Assembly: GCA_944472155.2 (NCBI GenBank)
Contig: OX235271.1
Span: forward strand, 119,045,329-119,109,328
Length of the DNA: 64,000 nucleotides
DNA from: Trichobilharzia szidati
Taxonomy: Eukaryota > Platyhelminthes > Trematoda > Strigeidida > Schistosomatidae
Direction of reading: 5' to 3'
Part shown: piece after piece, positions 34,801 through 45,559 of the stretch
Layout: each line of letters starts with the position of its first letter
How positions within the stretch are numbered: the first letter of the stretch is position 1
The notes under the pieces: model-generated
What the model was told of the DNA's origin: nothing
The model's input: the letters and a program-made list of their open reading frames with translations, nothing else
The model's database searches: none
Translations under genes and position numbers: made by a program

Positions 34801-37374
34801 TGTGTCATTCTGTCTATTTTTCTCAAATGACCTGGCAATTCATTTAAAGTACGCCAACAATTATTACTATTCATTCATTTTATTATTCAGGTTGCAGGTG
34901 CCTAGTAGAATTCCTATGAGATAAAATGAGTCCACTTTATCCTCCAAATGTTGCTCAAATTGCGCTGTTCCGGTTTATCAAAAGAACTAATTTCATAAAA
35001 CAATGTAAACTAATAATTTAAATCAGCTTGCAAATTAAACCATCTTTAAACTTTAATTCATCAAAACAACTTCCTGAAATGAATTCATTCAGGGATCAAT
35101 AAAACACCTAATATCAACCAAAAACATACATACATAAAACCTTACCTTAATGAGTAATTCACTTATTCTCAACGTTTGTTGGAATATATATATATATATA
35201 TTCCAGCTCATACAGCTCATATATATATATATATGAGCTGTATTAATTATCCGCTCTCTATATTTATTAAATGTAATTCATTAAAAGATTTACTGTTTAT
35301 AATTAACTCAAAAGTAATTATTGCGACAATTAATTAATTGCTTACAGTATTGTAACTTATTGTTTATGAAACAAAGTTTCTGGATAGGAACACTACAACA
35401 GTAAACAATCAGTGAGTGTACATGTTTGACTGACCACTGCTGGAAAATGTGATACCTAGATACAAACAGCTAAGACTACCTGAATGAGTGGCATAATCAT
35501 TTGTGCCGTAGTTTGTTGTATGAAGGCCTATAATATTATTCCGACAGACTGAAACATATGTAGTAATTCGGTGTTCGGGACTGTGTTACTTACCAGTATT
35601 AAATACCATTACAGTGATTTCCTTGATCTTTTACCTGTCGTAAACAAAACAGTACGAAGTTTGTCGACTAGGATTTATGAAGAATACAAGGAAATGGATA
35701 GGGTAGTCTATTTCAATTTCATAGGAAGACCAAGCCTCTGCGTGACCTATTTGACATATTCTGGCTTCTACAGTGTTTAATCACAATATTATACTCAGCT
35801 TTTATCAAATATAAGCTGAAATTTATTCAATAAAACACTTGTTGCCTATTTATAAAGTGCAAGCACAGAATTGTTTCTAGGTTTTTGGTAAGAGTGACAC
35901 CAGAAAAGTGATGTAACTATAAAGACTAATAAACACTTATCCTAAGTAAAGCAATAATGCTTTTCAAAATTACTCAGTCACTATTTCATTTTTGCGATTT
36001 AGTTGTAAAAATAATTATAATTCTATGGATATTGTTCATACATTATTTTCGAATGTAGCGCACATAAATCAGTAATGACGTATGTAGTATGCAAGTTATC
36101 CACTGTAATCTTAATGTTTATTGCGTTCGATTAAAAAATCTCAGTAAGTGTATATTATGAACAAGTCTTTTCAATGAGACTAGAGAAATAAGTGTGTCAA
36201 ATTTAGGGTATATGTCGCAAGACTGAGGTCAACGCGTATTTTCAATTACGCGTAGACAAGCAGACAGTGTCATATGACACAAACAGATTACAGTTAAAAT
36301 GATTAAGTTTATCAATATTAAGACAAAATGGAAGCACTGATTCTAGTCTAGATGTTAGTAGACTGACTGAATTTCTACTTTATTACTCCCTTGTGTGACT
36401 TAGTCGATTAGCCTTTATTAGCTATAGGCTTACTTGTGCAATTAACTTATCATTACTATAACTTCTTTCTGAATATTATTTACTTGATGATGAAGATATG
36501 GTAAGGCTGCGTTACAAAGTACAAGTCGTATATCCTACTAATAACTCCTATTAAATAAATAACACTGGTAACAAAAGTCTGTGAAACTATCAAAATTAGT
36601 CCTTTTCACCTTGAGTAAAAATATTCGGGAAAAAACACTTAAATCTGAGGATGAGCTTCCTTCAATGCAAAGTTTCAACTTCTTAACTTCTCATCATTTC
36701 CAATGCATTTTTCTACACTTGAACTTTACAATGTATGTATGAGGTCAGTTACAGTTGAAACTGGATACCACTTGCGACATGTCATGAACTGACAGAATTC
36801 ATAAATCACTGGATCCAAAATCAATCGGAGTATGATAACATGTTCGACTAGAAAACTGACGGTTCTTCACCCGATTGCCTGTCTGCAAACCCGTCTAAAC
36901 TCGGACGAAATCGCTTCTCAATTTGATCTTGCTTGTAACATTTTTCTGCATAGAAATCACGGGATTCCATACAAATCTAGTGTTGACTGAAGTTTACGAC
37001 TTAGAAGAGTGCAGGTTTCCTGCTGTCTCTGTAGAATTATGTCGTCTCCAGATGTTATAGAAAATAAAAGCAGCTACTTCAACGCCTTAGTAAACAAGTT
37101 ATTTAAATAAAAAAAACTTATTTTCACTCATAAAATTTATGAAACGTACATGCAAAAATATGTTGGACATTAGTATTCAAGTCTTTTTTATGGATGAAAA
37201 TTCCTACTACTGCACATTTTGCATATCTAATGAATAGTTATTATGTATACAGATAGTTTTGGGATAAACAAGAGCACAGAAGAAAATCAAGCAACTTTTT
37301 ACTTAGGAAACTAGAAATATCAAATAACCGATAATAATTTTCAATTCATGTATAATCCCCATCCAGGCATTAAT
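31816..37374. other. Region with no recognised gene
   Basis: AT-rich sequence with no supported exon. Open frames at 33127-33465 (minus, 112 codons), 34635-34874 (minus, 79 codons) and 35571-35780 (plus, 69 codons) show no motif I know. The last is preceded by an acceptor-like ttaccag and could be an exon, at low odds. Two AT palindromes at 35181-35240 are listed separately. Confidence 0.45.
35181..35240. repeat. Two adjacent perfect AT-rich palindromes
   Basis: 35181-35204 is a 24-nt perfect palindrome, GGAA, then alternating TA, then TTCC. 35213-35240 is a 28-nt perfect palindrome, CAGCTC, then (AT)8, then GAGCTG. The 8-nt spacer agctcata repeats part of the second arm. Each could extrude as a hairpin. 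Confidence 0.9.
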
Positions 37375-37444
37375 GAAAACAAAACACGTAGATCAGCGAA
37401 GAGTCACTTTTCGGCGAATTCATTTTCTTAGCTGTACAATCGCA
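37375..37444 (-). repeat. PLE inverted terminal repeat, left arm
   Basis: Reverse complement of the element's 3' end at 38566-38635 (69 of 70 positions match). A shorter related segment lies at 41594-41648. Confidence 0.9.
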
Positions 37445-37537
37445 ACTAACAATAATACCTAATTTTCTTGACTGATTTTGTATTACGTAACTCCAATTAC
37501 CAATCTTCACCTGTTTAGTTAAAATAACTATAACCAA

Positions 37538-38041
37538 TTGTGGGAAAAAAAGCCAATCTACTTTCAGCTTGATTATAAAGGTGAAAACATTACAGCGATG
37601 ATCAACAGAAGGCTAAGTACATCACTAGCTATAGCATATCCTGCAGCCAAGCTCGTTCCCGTCTATCAAACAACTTGCTCTTTGGTGCAATCAAAAATCG
37701 ATAGATATCCCTCTCATGTGAACTCCAACTGCATATACAAATTTACATGCATCTGCGGGAGCAGTTACATTGGAAGGACAGAAAGAAGGGCATATCTACG
37801 ATTTTCTGAACATGTACCAAAAAGCTTACGTCTAAAGGGAACAAATTCTTTTAACAGTGCCATCGCCAGGCATCTCCTCGACACGGGTCATGAGGTGGAA
37901 ATCGAGAAATCCTTTAAAGTTATCAATAGACAAAGGAGCTCCATTCTCCTCAAGTTTGCCGAAGCAATTTCTGTCAAACGCTTCAAACCAGATTTATGTG
38001 TTCAGAAAGAAGCAGTTATTAGTCTTTCCTTGCCATGGTAA
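37538..38041 (+). CDS. PLE GIY-YIG endonuclease region
   Basis: Open from GTG/ATG-less context to TAA 38039-38041, about 167 codons; the true protein would begin in the missing RT. It has the PLE linker (YPAAKLVPVYQT), then a Cys motif and GIY-YIG-type core CIYKFTCICGSSYIGRTERR followed by RFSEH, then HLLDTGHEV, and a conserved tail FKPDLCVQKEAVISLSLPW. The endonuclease nicks target DNA for reverse transcription. The core is intact here, but without RT this copy cannot act alone. Confidence 0.85.
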   Translation: MWEKKPIYFQLDYKGENITAMINRRLSTSLAIAYPAAKLVPVYQTTCSLVQSKIDRYPSHVNSNCIYKFTCICGSSYIGRTERRAYLRFSEHVPKSLRLKGTNSFNSAIARHLLDTGHEVEIEKSFKVINRQRSSILLKFAEAISVKRFKPDLCVQKEAVISLSLPW

Positions 38042-38425
38042 CTAGATGTCTTTATTCTCTAATCTGATTACGTAATCTTTGTCTTTAACCTCACCCCTCC
38101 CTTTTTTATTTTTATTTTTAAAATCTGTAATATTGCTTGTCTCTTGTTTCTATGACGTGATTAGAACTCAGTACATCGTTACAAAATTTATTAGTTACTC
38201 ATCATCTTACTCACCTCTCGTCTTTATTACGTAACTCTTTTACCATTGTATGCAAAGATCTATTTTGTTTAAACTTGAACTGCCTGTGAAAAAACTATAT
38301 AAGCGCAATTTTCTGAGCACTGTTCACTTACTGTGGAACCTTCTGTCAACTGACAACATGTAAAAATTTGCAAGTATGTAAAAAACTTTTCTGTACGTAA
38401 ACCTCACAATTTATTTAGGCTGTAA

Positions 38426-38475
38426 GCAGCTGATGAGAAGCCGACGAAATAAATGGTGGTACCATATTATTCTGC
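38426..38475 (+). ncRNA. Candidate hammerhead ribozyme in the PLE 3' region
   Basis: The core CTGATGA (38430-38436) and GAAA (38446-38449) are spaced as in a hammerhead. Stem I is GCAG (38426-38429) with CTGC (38472-38475). Stem III is about 9 bp (38449-38457 with 38461-38470, one bulged A, loop ggt). Predicted cleavage is after T 38471. Stem II (38437-38445) is short and poorly paired beyond one G-C, the weak point of the call. PLEs and schistosome SINEs are known to carry hammerhead ribozymes, so the location is apt. Confidence 0.6.
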
Positions 38476-38565
38476 ACAAACCGCTGTTGTTCTTGCTTTA
38501 TTTAAATTGTATTTTTGTTTGACAAACTTAATGTACACATGCATACAAAATAGCACATATATATT

Positions 38566-38635
38566 TGCGATTGTACAGCTAAGAAAATGAATTCGCCGAA
38601 AAGAGACTCTTCGCTGATCTACGTGTTTTGTTTTC
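38566..38635 (+). repeat. PLE inverted terminal repeat, right arm
   Basis: Pairs with 37375-37444 at 69 of 70 positions and marks the 3' end of this PLE copy. Confidence 0.9.
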
Positions 38636-39289
38636 GATAATATTTTTATCTCTTTTGTTAACTTTATTTATAAACGTGTCATTATTTTAACTCAAAATTT
38701 ACGTGAACTGTCAGGCTAATCTTGTGAACTTCAGTCTTACCGGTATCTCTCCTGAGACTAAAGGATCAGTCGTGGAACCATCCCACTGAACCAATATGAG
38801 ACTAATTGTAGCTGATTTCATTGACAACAAAACTCAAGTAATTAATTTGATTATTTATGGACAGTAATGAGGTCAGAATTCACTAAAACTTGGAAATAGC
38901 TATAATATGTTTAACAGTCACACGGTAAGGTTATGGAGAATTCCGTTTCCAACTTTGTTTCTATGAAAAAAGACAGGTTACAATTGTAAATACAAGGGAA
39001 ATAAGTAGGTAGATGCGAACATCATTTACATAGTAGTGGAAGTCAATTCCATACTAACTGATGCATAATGTACACCACACAATGTAGCCCTTTTACTGTT
39101 TAGATGAGCTTTAGAATGTACCTTTTTGTTAGGTATAGTGATTATTCCATCAGCAGGTAGACATACATGATCTGCAATTTGTCACCAAGGCTGAAGGTGT
39201 ACAACATGTCGTAAGGCTGTTCTAGGACATTAATATAAATGCATCCGAATCCTAGCTCACTAATAACAGTATGTATTTGGATGGCCTAG
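38636..39289. other. Region with no recognised gene
   Basis: No exon or repeat recognised; it separates two PLE remnants. Confidence 0.45.
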
Positions 39290-40560
39290 CATTATCTTTA
39301 ATATCATCAGTCAATCTCTTACTACATACCTCATCTATTTCTGATTCCCTCAATCCTGTTTTCAATAGGAGTAATGCAGTTCTTCTGACATTTTCAGCAG
39401 GCTTTGAACAACTCTTACTAAATGAATCCAAAGTTATATATATATGATTTCACTTATGCATCTATGTATATCTGGGTGGCAAGGGATTAAATCAGATTTC
39501 GTTCCGCTCAATATGCACCTAACTGCAGAAATTTGTTAGTTGGCTGTTTCAAGTAGTTTTTCTATGGATTGACCTTCTTCAGGTTTCGTCATGTCGTCTT
39601 GTTAGTTGCACATCAAGAAAGGCGATTTTGGATTCTCATTCCATTTCTAGAGCGAATTCTATTGCCGGATGGCAGTTGTTGAATATTTGTAGTAACTGAT
39701 TTTGGTCGTAACAATTGTCGCAAACGACGAAAATGTCATCTACGTATCGTTTGTACAACTGCAAATTGTCAATGGAAGATTTGAGTGGGCCTTTCTGAAG
39801 GTTAGCTATGAAGCAGTCTGCTAGTTATAGACTCAAGGGAGATCCCATTGTAATACCGTCCTTGTCCGTAGATCGGAAGCACTGAAAGTAAATTGTACGT
39901 TGAGAGTACACCTAGTAGCAGTTTTTTCGGAGATGTTGTTGGTGTTCCAATGTTCAGCTGGTTGCCATCTATGTATTTACATATGAAACAGACAGTTTCT
40001 GTTAGTGGGACATTGGTGAACAGTGATTCAATGTTAGTAACATCCATATCTTATATGCAGTCAACGAATTGGAAGGTATCACGAAGCGGGTATATACATA
40101 GATATTTCCTTACATGTTCCAGATTATCAGCCAAGCATTTTGCAAGAGAATGATAAGGGGAACCTGATGTATCTAGAATTGGACGGAGTGGATGACCAGC
40201 TTTGTGTATCTTCGGTAAACCATAAAGCCTTGGTATTATTGAACCTGTCGGTCGGATTCGATCACAGAGATAGCAGCTAATTAACTGACCAGTTTTCAAG
40301 GCGTCTGCTAGCTGTTTGTCAATCGCTTTAGTTTTGTTTCTTTCGTTGGGAGGTTGAGAAAATTTACTTTCATCGGAGAGCATATTCTTCATTTTCTCCA
40401 AAAGAACAATACCAGCTCCCATGACAGGATGGATTATTAGTAGTTCTTTTTCGCCCCTCAGCTGCTTTAATTCTTTTCGGTGCGGACTATTGCTTTTGTA
40501 CTGAGATACTGGTGGTAACAATCGATGATTGTTGATTTGAATCGTTGTAACTCATCGTTA
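39290..40560 (-). pseudogene. PLE reverse transcriptase remnant
   Basis: Reading leftward: the frame 40521-40051 has KTGQLISCYLCDRIRPTGS, IIPRLYGLPKIHKAG, LRPILDTSGSPYHSLAKCLA, which are classic PLE RT blocks. After one stop the frame 40047-39802 gives MDVTNIESLFTNVPL. A frame change then leads to ITMGSPLS, and at about 39750 to the catalytic RYVDDIF, followed by HPAIEFALEME and IAFLDVQLTRR to about 39590. The text down to about 39290 may be more of the same element. Stops and frameshifts make it dead. Confidence 0.85.
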
Positions 40561-40879
40561 GATGTTGGGAATGTTAGGAAGAGGCAAAACACATGCAATT
40601 ATCAAGTTATTATCGCGTTATTAACAAGTCGTTGACATGCAATTGTTCCTGCTTCTGATTGGACGCTTGCACAATTCCAACTCTCAACCGGATTGGTTGA
40701 TTTCCAATCTACCTTATTTTCTGTATAAATACAGTCACTTTTGTCATAATAAATGAACCTGGTTTTACCGTTGATTCTCTTCGTGTTCTGCTTTACCAGT
40801 TAAGTGGGCACTGGTCACTAGTTAAGCAGTGACCTGGTGACAAAGGATCAGCATCATAACAGGGAACCAGATCATTCGT

Positions 40880-41648
40880 TTGGTCAATTAAATTTTCAAA
40901 CTGTACATGAGTATGGAGTTTGTCGACGTTGACATTGGTCGTTCGACGCGTATCCTGTCCAAAAAAGTTCAAGAACACTGTTCCGCATGGCTACAGAAAG
41001 GCAATAGTGACTGTATAAGGAGCGCGACAATCGAAAATCTCGTCAACACTGATCATTCCACTTCAGCAAACGCCTCCTTCAAAAGTGAAGAACAACCTAC
41101 CAAAGGCAATACACTTTCGTCTCCATTGTATTGCTGAGGCCTTAACCAATTAGTTGGAGAAACCAGAGTTATGTATACGAAAGAAAATCATCCAACCACT
41201 TCCACTATCATGGTAACAACCGTGTTGACTTCTCCTGACTTGATGTTTGTGTGCTTGTTTTTTCTAACTTCTTATAACATTTGTAATTTTTAGAACTTAC
41301 ATAATTCCATACTTTCCTTTGTTTCTCTGTACATTCTAATCACAACTCACTCATTAAACTATACACCTTAATACGTAACTGTATTACGCTTATCCAACTT
41401 CTTTTGTGTTGATTAACATTAATGACTATGTTTTTATTTTGACAACACATCACCACTACCCTCTTACTAATCTCCACCCCCGCCTAGTTACAACTTGATT
41501 ACTCATCACATTTTTGAAATGTCTTGACAACAATAAGCTTAACTTATTTTTATTCTTATCGGACACACACACACACAAAAATAAGTATATATAATTGCGA
41601 GTGTACAGCCGAAAAGAGACTCTTCGCTGAACTACGTGTTTTGTTTTC
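40880..41648 (+). pseudogene. PLE GIY-YIG fragment and 3' end, head to head with the minus-strand RT remnant
   Basis: The frame 40907-41137 aligns with the endonuclease part of PLEs (STRILSKKVQEHCSAWLQKG, IENLVNTDHS), but the GIY-YIG catalytic face is lost. The sequence runs on to 41594-41648, which matches the 3' terminal repeat of the PLE at 37375-38635 with an internal gap of about 16 nt. It therefore ends like that element. The opposite-facing RT remnant starts about 300 bp upstream. Confidence 0.65.
41594..41648 (+). repeat. Third copy of the PLE terminal repeat (gapped)
   Basis: Shares the cgaaaagagactcttcgctg core and the acgtgttttgttttc end with 38566-38635, lacking about 16 nt in the middle. 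Confidence 0.8.
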
Positions 41649-42125
41649 ATAATTGGATTTCTCGATGTCGTTGATCTTAGGCTTGACTGCAAGAAATATA
41701 ATGCACTGAGGTTGGGCACATGAATTGTGTGTCATATGATTTATGTTTATGAACAACAAATTGTTTTGGAAACATTATCTCATAAACAACATTGTTACAT
41801 TGAGTGATACGTTTAATAAATAATTCTGAAATGGGTACATGATATTGTGGATTTTTGCAATTTAATATTAATCGATCAAAATTCAAGTGGAAATTGGGCA
41901 GAATAGTAAGAATAACTTCCACAGTACCCGCACACAAAAAGCACTTTAATAAATCCCATACGCTCCTGTATGGTGCTAGCAGTTCAGCAGTTCATTCACC
42001 ATAAGAAATCCAAGTTTTTGGGTTAACCATTTCATTAAAAATCTGTGCAGATCTTGGTTATAATAAATGGACTGAGTGAATAAGGTCAGGTCAGTAGTCG
42101 CAAGGAGATTTAGATCAAAAGTAAC

Positions 42126-42321
42126 TTTTTTTATTTATTTATTTTGATTTACAGCTTGATTCCACACCGTATTTCCAGTACAAGTGTGGAATTTTCAGCA
42201 TGGATATCAGTAGCCCAAATTCAGGCCGACCATAGATATCGGGTGTGCGCCGGCAGGGGATCGAACCCCGGACCATGTGCATGGTCGGTGAGAGTCCTAA
42301 CCGCTGTGCCACCGACGCACA
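42126..42321 (-). mobile_element. tRNA-like SINE, copy 2
   Basis: Minus-strand element: a 78-nt tRNA-like head at 42244-42321, a body, and an A-rich tail (T-rich run 42126-42144 on the plus strand). The head can form a 10-bp terminal stem (tgtgcgtcgg with ccggcgcaca, one G-T pair), a 6-bp GACCAT/ATGGTC hairpin, and a T arm with ttcgatc in the loop. A-box-like and B-box motifs (tggcacagcggttag, ggttcgatccc) fit an internal RNA polymerase III promoter. Confidence 0.85.
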
Positions 42322-42822
42322 AGGAAGATTTTATGGGTTTAGAAATAAGGTTTAATAAAAACAAGTCAGGTAAATAAGATCGTCAAAATATTTCAAAATT
42401 AAGGTTTAATAAAGTTAATTACAACAAATATTCGATAAGAAACATAATGACGGTGGAAAGATAATCACGTATTTTCAGTACTTGTTAAGTTTGGAAGCGT
42501 CTGATAGATTATGACGGAATAATTCTATGATAGGCGAAGAAATCAGGTTAAAGAGGCGCTTAGAGAAAAGGCTGAGTTAATTCTCCAAAAGATGCTGATG
42601 AAAACAATTTATGTCTTAGAGAAACATGCTCCACGATACTTCAGTAACATCTTGTTGATAAGAATAACCTGATATACTTAGCAAGTGGTAATATAAGTAG
42701 ATACCAACTAAATGTACCTAATGTATCTAGTAGTACCATATCGAAATACTTTTCTATAGAACTCCCTAAAAAATTTCATGATTTTAGCAAAAAAGAAAAC
42801 GCTGTATACTTTCCAAAATAAT

Positions 42823-42828
42823 TTTATT
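42823..42828 (-). terminator. Likely GBE1 polyadenylation signal
   Basis: AATAAA on the minus strand, about 275 nt after the GBE1 stop codon. Other AT-rich hexamers occur nearby, so the choice is provisional. Confidence 0.45.
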
Positions 42829-43101
42829 GCACAACTACGAAAGTGTAATGAATTAAAATAAAAATTAAAGCATAAAGTAGACTAATTCATTTGGTAACTT
42901 AAAAACTAGTTATAAGTATCCTCTTAAACAATAATTTCAAGTCATTAAAATAAAGATAAAAATAAGTTCATAAAATTGTATGCAACAGTATGATATCCCA
43001 CTGGAGATTACAACCAAAATGTATGTAAATGTGAGGTCAGGGGATATTTTAGTGACTTATTCTAAGTACACGGGAATACTGCATTCCAATGAAGGTATCA
43101 G

Positions 43102-43264
43102 TCACTCCCACGCCAAAGCCATGCAAGTGCGACTTGGTAAATACAGAAAAACACAGTTTTGACGGCCATCCCATGGTTCGCTGTTCGTAAATACTTCAAC
43201 AGATTGATCAATTCGACTGAAACCACCAAATTGTTCTTGATCAGAATCCAAAACAATACGGTAC
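43102..43264 (-). CDS. Glycogen branching enzyme, last exon (G)
   Basis: Encodes the C-terminal 53 residues plus part of a split Arg codon, ending in TGA at 43104-43102. The text (YRIVLDSDQEQFGGFSRID, then LYLPSRTCMALAW) matches the end of the C-terminal beta domain of eukaryotic branching enzymes. The acceptor is ataag just before 43264, and the phase (CG|G) agrees with exon F, 4.85 kb upstream. That intron holds a nested zinc-finger gene, an AT microsatellite and an RTE remnant. Confidence 0.9.
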
Positions 43265-43961
43265 CTTATAAAGTAGACAAACGAAAGCTGGTTCAGAGTA
43301 CAGAAAGGTATGTGAATCGAATAGCATCATTAAAATTGCAATATATAACACGATATGCTTTAAGTAATTGCTTAAGCAATAAGAATATTATTTGTTACTA
43401 TTTCGTTTAACTTGTGAGAATGTGTTCTTTACAAATACGAGATGTGCATACGCAAACACAATCCAAGCATAAGAAAACAAATTTAAATTCTTAACAATAC
43501 ACAAACAAATAGGTTAAGTAGCTCAGCATTGTATTGGGAATCTGTTACAGATGATGTAAACATTTACAAAAGCTAGTCATGTAAAAATCACATTTATTTG
43601 TATACACACGTGAGAAATGGGCTTCAAATCTACCAAAGTATTTATTCAACCGAAAGGATCAGAGGACAAAGTGGCTAAATACTTTTAAATATTAATTGAC
43701 ACGAGATTTTCGAGACAAATACAATGGAAGATAACCATAAAACAGCTGTTTTTTTCAAAGAGATTAGAATAAACAGTCAAGTTATAGGATTTGTGAAATG
43801 AAAAATTCGTAACAATAAATTTTAATTAACCCAATGCGGAGAGTTAGCTATCTTCAATCGCATAATTGATAAGGTGTAGGATATATTTATAAGAACTTGA
43901 ACCCCATGTTTACTTCTTTCTGCTAGCTACAAATAAATATATGCACTGTCAAGGATTATTA

Positions 43962-43965
<4 letters not shown>

Positions 43966-44008
<43 letters not shown>
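43966..44008. repeat. (AT)n microsatellite
   Basis: An uninterrupted alternating AT run of 43 nt in the last GBE1 intron, shortly upstream of the nested zinc-finger gene. Confidence 0.95.
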
Positions 44009-44011
<3 letters not shown>

Positions 44012-44253
44012 TATTTAGCATGATAGGGTCGATGATATCACATGACTGAGATTAATACAGTAAGTTTGAACTAAAGACCATTAATTTTTAAGTTTACGTC
44101 TTATGTTTAGGGTAGAACCTACAACCCGATCGATACCTGCTACCTTGAACTGGTCGTTCGGCTTGAATATCGCAATGACCCAACAAGTTTTACTGGGTGG
44201 AACCAATTTTCTTACTTAACATCCGAGTCACTAAACTGTTTATAGAAGTGCAT

Positions 44254-44491
44254 ATGCCGTCTACTGTACCAGCAGCACCTGAAGAACAATTGTGTACTTC
44301 GTCAGAGGACACTACGCAGAGTACCACTCTGATAGATATGGGTCTCAGTCAAATTACCAGTCTTTGCAAAATAGAATACACTCAATTTGGTGAATTTTAC
44401 ACTTGCAAGGTATGCAACGTGAAGTGTACCGGTAAGATGCCCTTTCTGCAACATGTAATGGGGTCAAGTCACAAAAGAAAGTCCACTCTTA
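44254..44491 (+). CDS. Two-zinc-finger protein, exon 1 (first finger)
   Basis: Starts at ATG 44254 (MPSTVPAAPEEQL), chosen because the open frame upstream uses only a GTG. An acceptor-like tttatag just before it means an earlier noncoding exon is possible. The exon carries finger 1, CKVCNVKCTGKMPFLQHVMG followed by SSH, spaced CX2CX12HX5H, the matrin/U1-like type often seen in RNA-binding proteins. It ends in phase 1 at a gtaagc donor. The next intron is only 37 nt. The gene lies inside the last GBE1 intron, on the opposite strand. Function unknown; binding of structured RNA is an inference from the finger type. Confidence 0.75.
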
Positions 44492-44528
44492 GTAAGCTTA
44501 TAACTTCATATTATTAGTCCATTTGTAG

Positions 44529-45136
44529 ACGCACCTTTTTGTCAGGAATGGAATACAAACTCCAACTCTTCTGAGCAATATGCGTCTCACTGCAGTGGAA
44601 CGTCTTCTGAAAGTCAAACATCTGGACAGACCCGTATGGAGCAACGATCTACTGGAAACAACGATACAACCTACTTTTGTGAACTGTGTGGTCTTAACTG
44701 CTCTTCTAAGAAACAGCTTGATTGTCATCTAGCAGGTAAAAGACACTTGAAACAATCCAGAAAACGAGGAGCACACTTATCTGATCATTTGTCAGTCAAT
44801 TCTACATTGAGTTTACAGTCAAACCAGTTTAATGAATTAGAGGAATGTCTTTCACAAATTTTCACTTCAATGAATCACACTGTTGAAAATTCAGTAGAAT
44901 TTTGTCAAAAGGTTGCACATTGGTTAAGAAATGTCATAGATCTTGAGTCTAAAGTGGAGTCAACAAATAACATCTCCCCATTGTTTTTATCACCAACGTC
45001 ATCTCCGACTCTTTCATGTCAGAAGGAAACCGATGCAGTTTTAGGAGCATCACCTTCAGAACGGAGCAACGGTGGTTCTCTTGAAAGTAGGCCGTTCTGT
45101 AAACATGCTGATTGTGTTCTATTAAGGTCACTGCAA
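44529..45136 (+). CDS. Two-zinc-finger protein, exon 2 (second finger)
   Basis: The acceptor tttgtag restores the frame from exon 1 (split Asn codon), giving an open frame through the whole exon. Finger 2, FCELCGLNCSSKKQLDCHLA followed by GKRH, has the same CX2CX12HX5H spacing as finger 1. A basic stretch (KQSRKRG) follows, then a Ser-rich, probably disordered region and a leucine-bearing helix (FNELEECLSQIF). It ends with RSLQ at a gtgagt donor. With exon 3 the protein would be about 287 residues. Small proteins with two such fingers are known, but I cannot assign an ortholog. Confidence 0.75.
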
Positions 45137-45216
45137 GTGAGTTGGTTTTTAATTCTCATTTGCAATGATTTTAAAGTCGTCATCCACTCTTAAGAAAGGT
45201 ATTTCTTATTATTCAG

Positions 45217-45234
45217 GTCAATCATCATGAGTGA
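45217..45234 (+). CDS. Two-zinc-finger protein, short last exon
   Basis: An 18-nt ending (VNHHE then TGA) after a strong ttattattcag acceptor, in phase with exon 2. If this splice is not used, exon 2 reads on 18 codons into the intron and stops at 45191-45193. Both outcomes are possible. Confidence 0.5.
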   Translation, partial: VNHHE

Positions 45235-45559
45235 ATAGTAGCGTAACTCAGAATTCTTGTACTCGTTCATATGCCGAGGTGTAAGTCGCATCTAGTGTTT
45301 TCTACGTAAAGACATTACTTGGTTGTCTCAACTCCATTGAACGAAGTGCATTTTTAGACCACCGTTCATTTTTTGAAAGATGGGTGTTTGAAGTACTTGG
45401 TTGCACACTTGTTTTACGGTTAGCGAAACGCTGTGTAGCGATCTGCTGGACTGATTGTTTTTTCCACTTGGTTATGAGCAGAATGAAGGAAGGTGATCAT
45501 CCTGAGATCAAAGTGTCCTTTTGCGTGCAGTGCTTGAGACAGCTTTAGGCCGCACATGC

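Larger units (their letters stand above)
37375..38635 (+). mobile_element. Penelope-like element fragment with 70-bp inverted ends
   Basis: The 70 bp at 37375-37444 is the reverse complement of 38566-38635 with one mismatch. Between them lie the C-terminal GIY-YIG endonuclease region, a pyrimidine-rich 3' region, a TATA-like segment (actatataagcg, about 38296) and a hammerhead-like motif. PLEs are known for 5' truncation and inverted terminal segments, which fits. No target duplication was found. The RT region is missing. Confidence 0.8.

Noticed and set aside
43966..44008. Tandem array as a CRISPR or satellite
   Set aside because: It is a plain dinucleotide microsatellite with no spacers.
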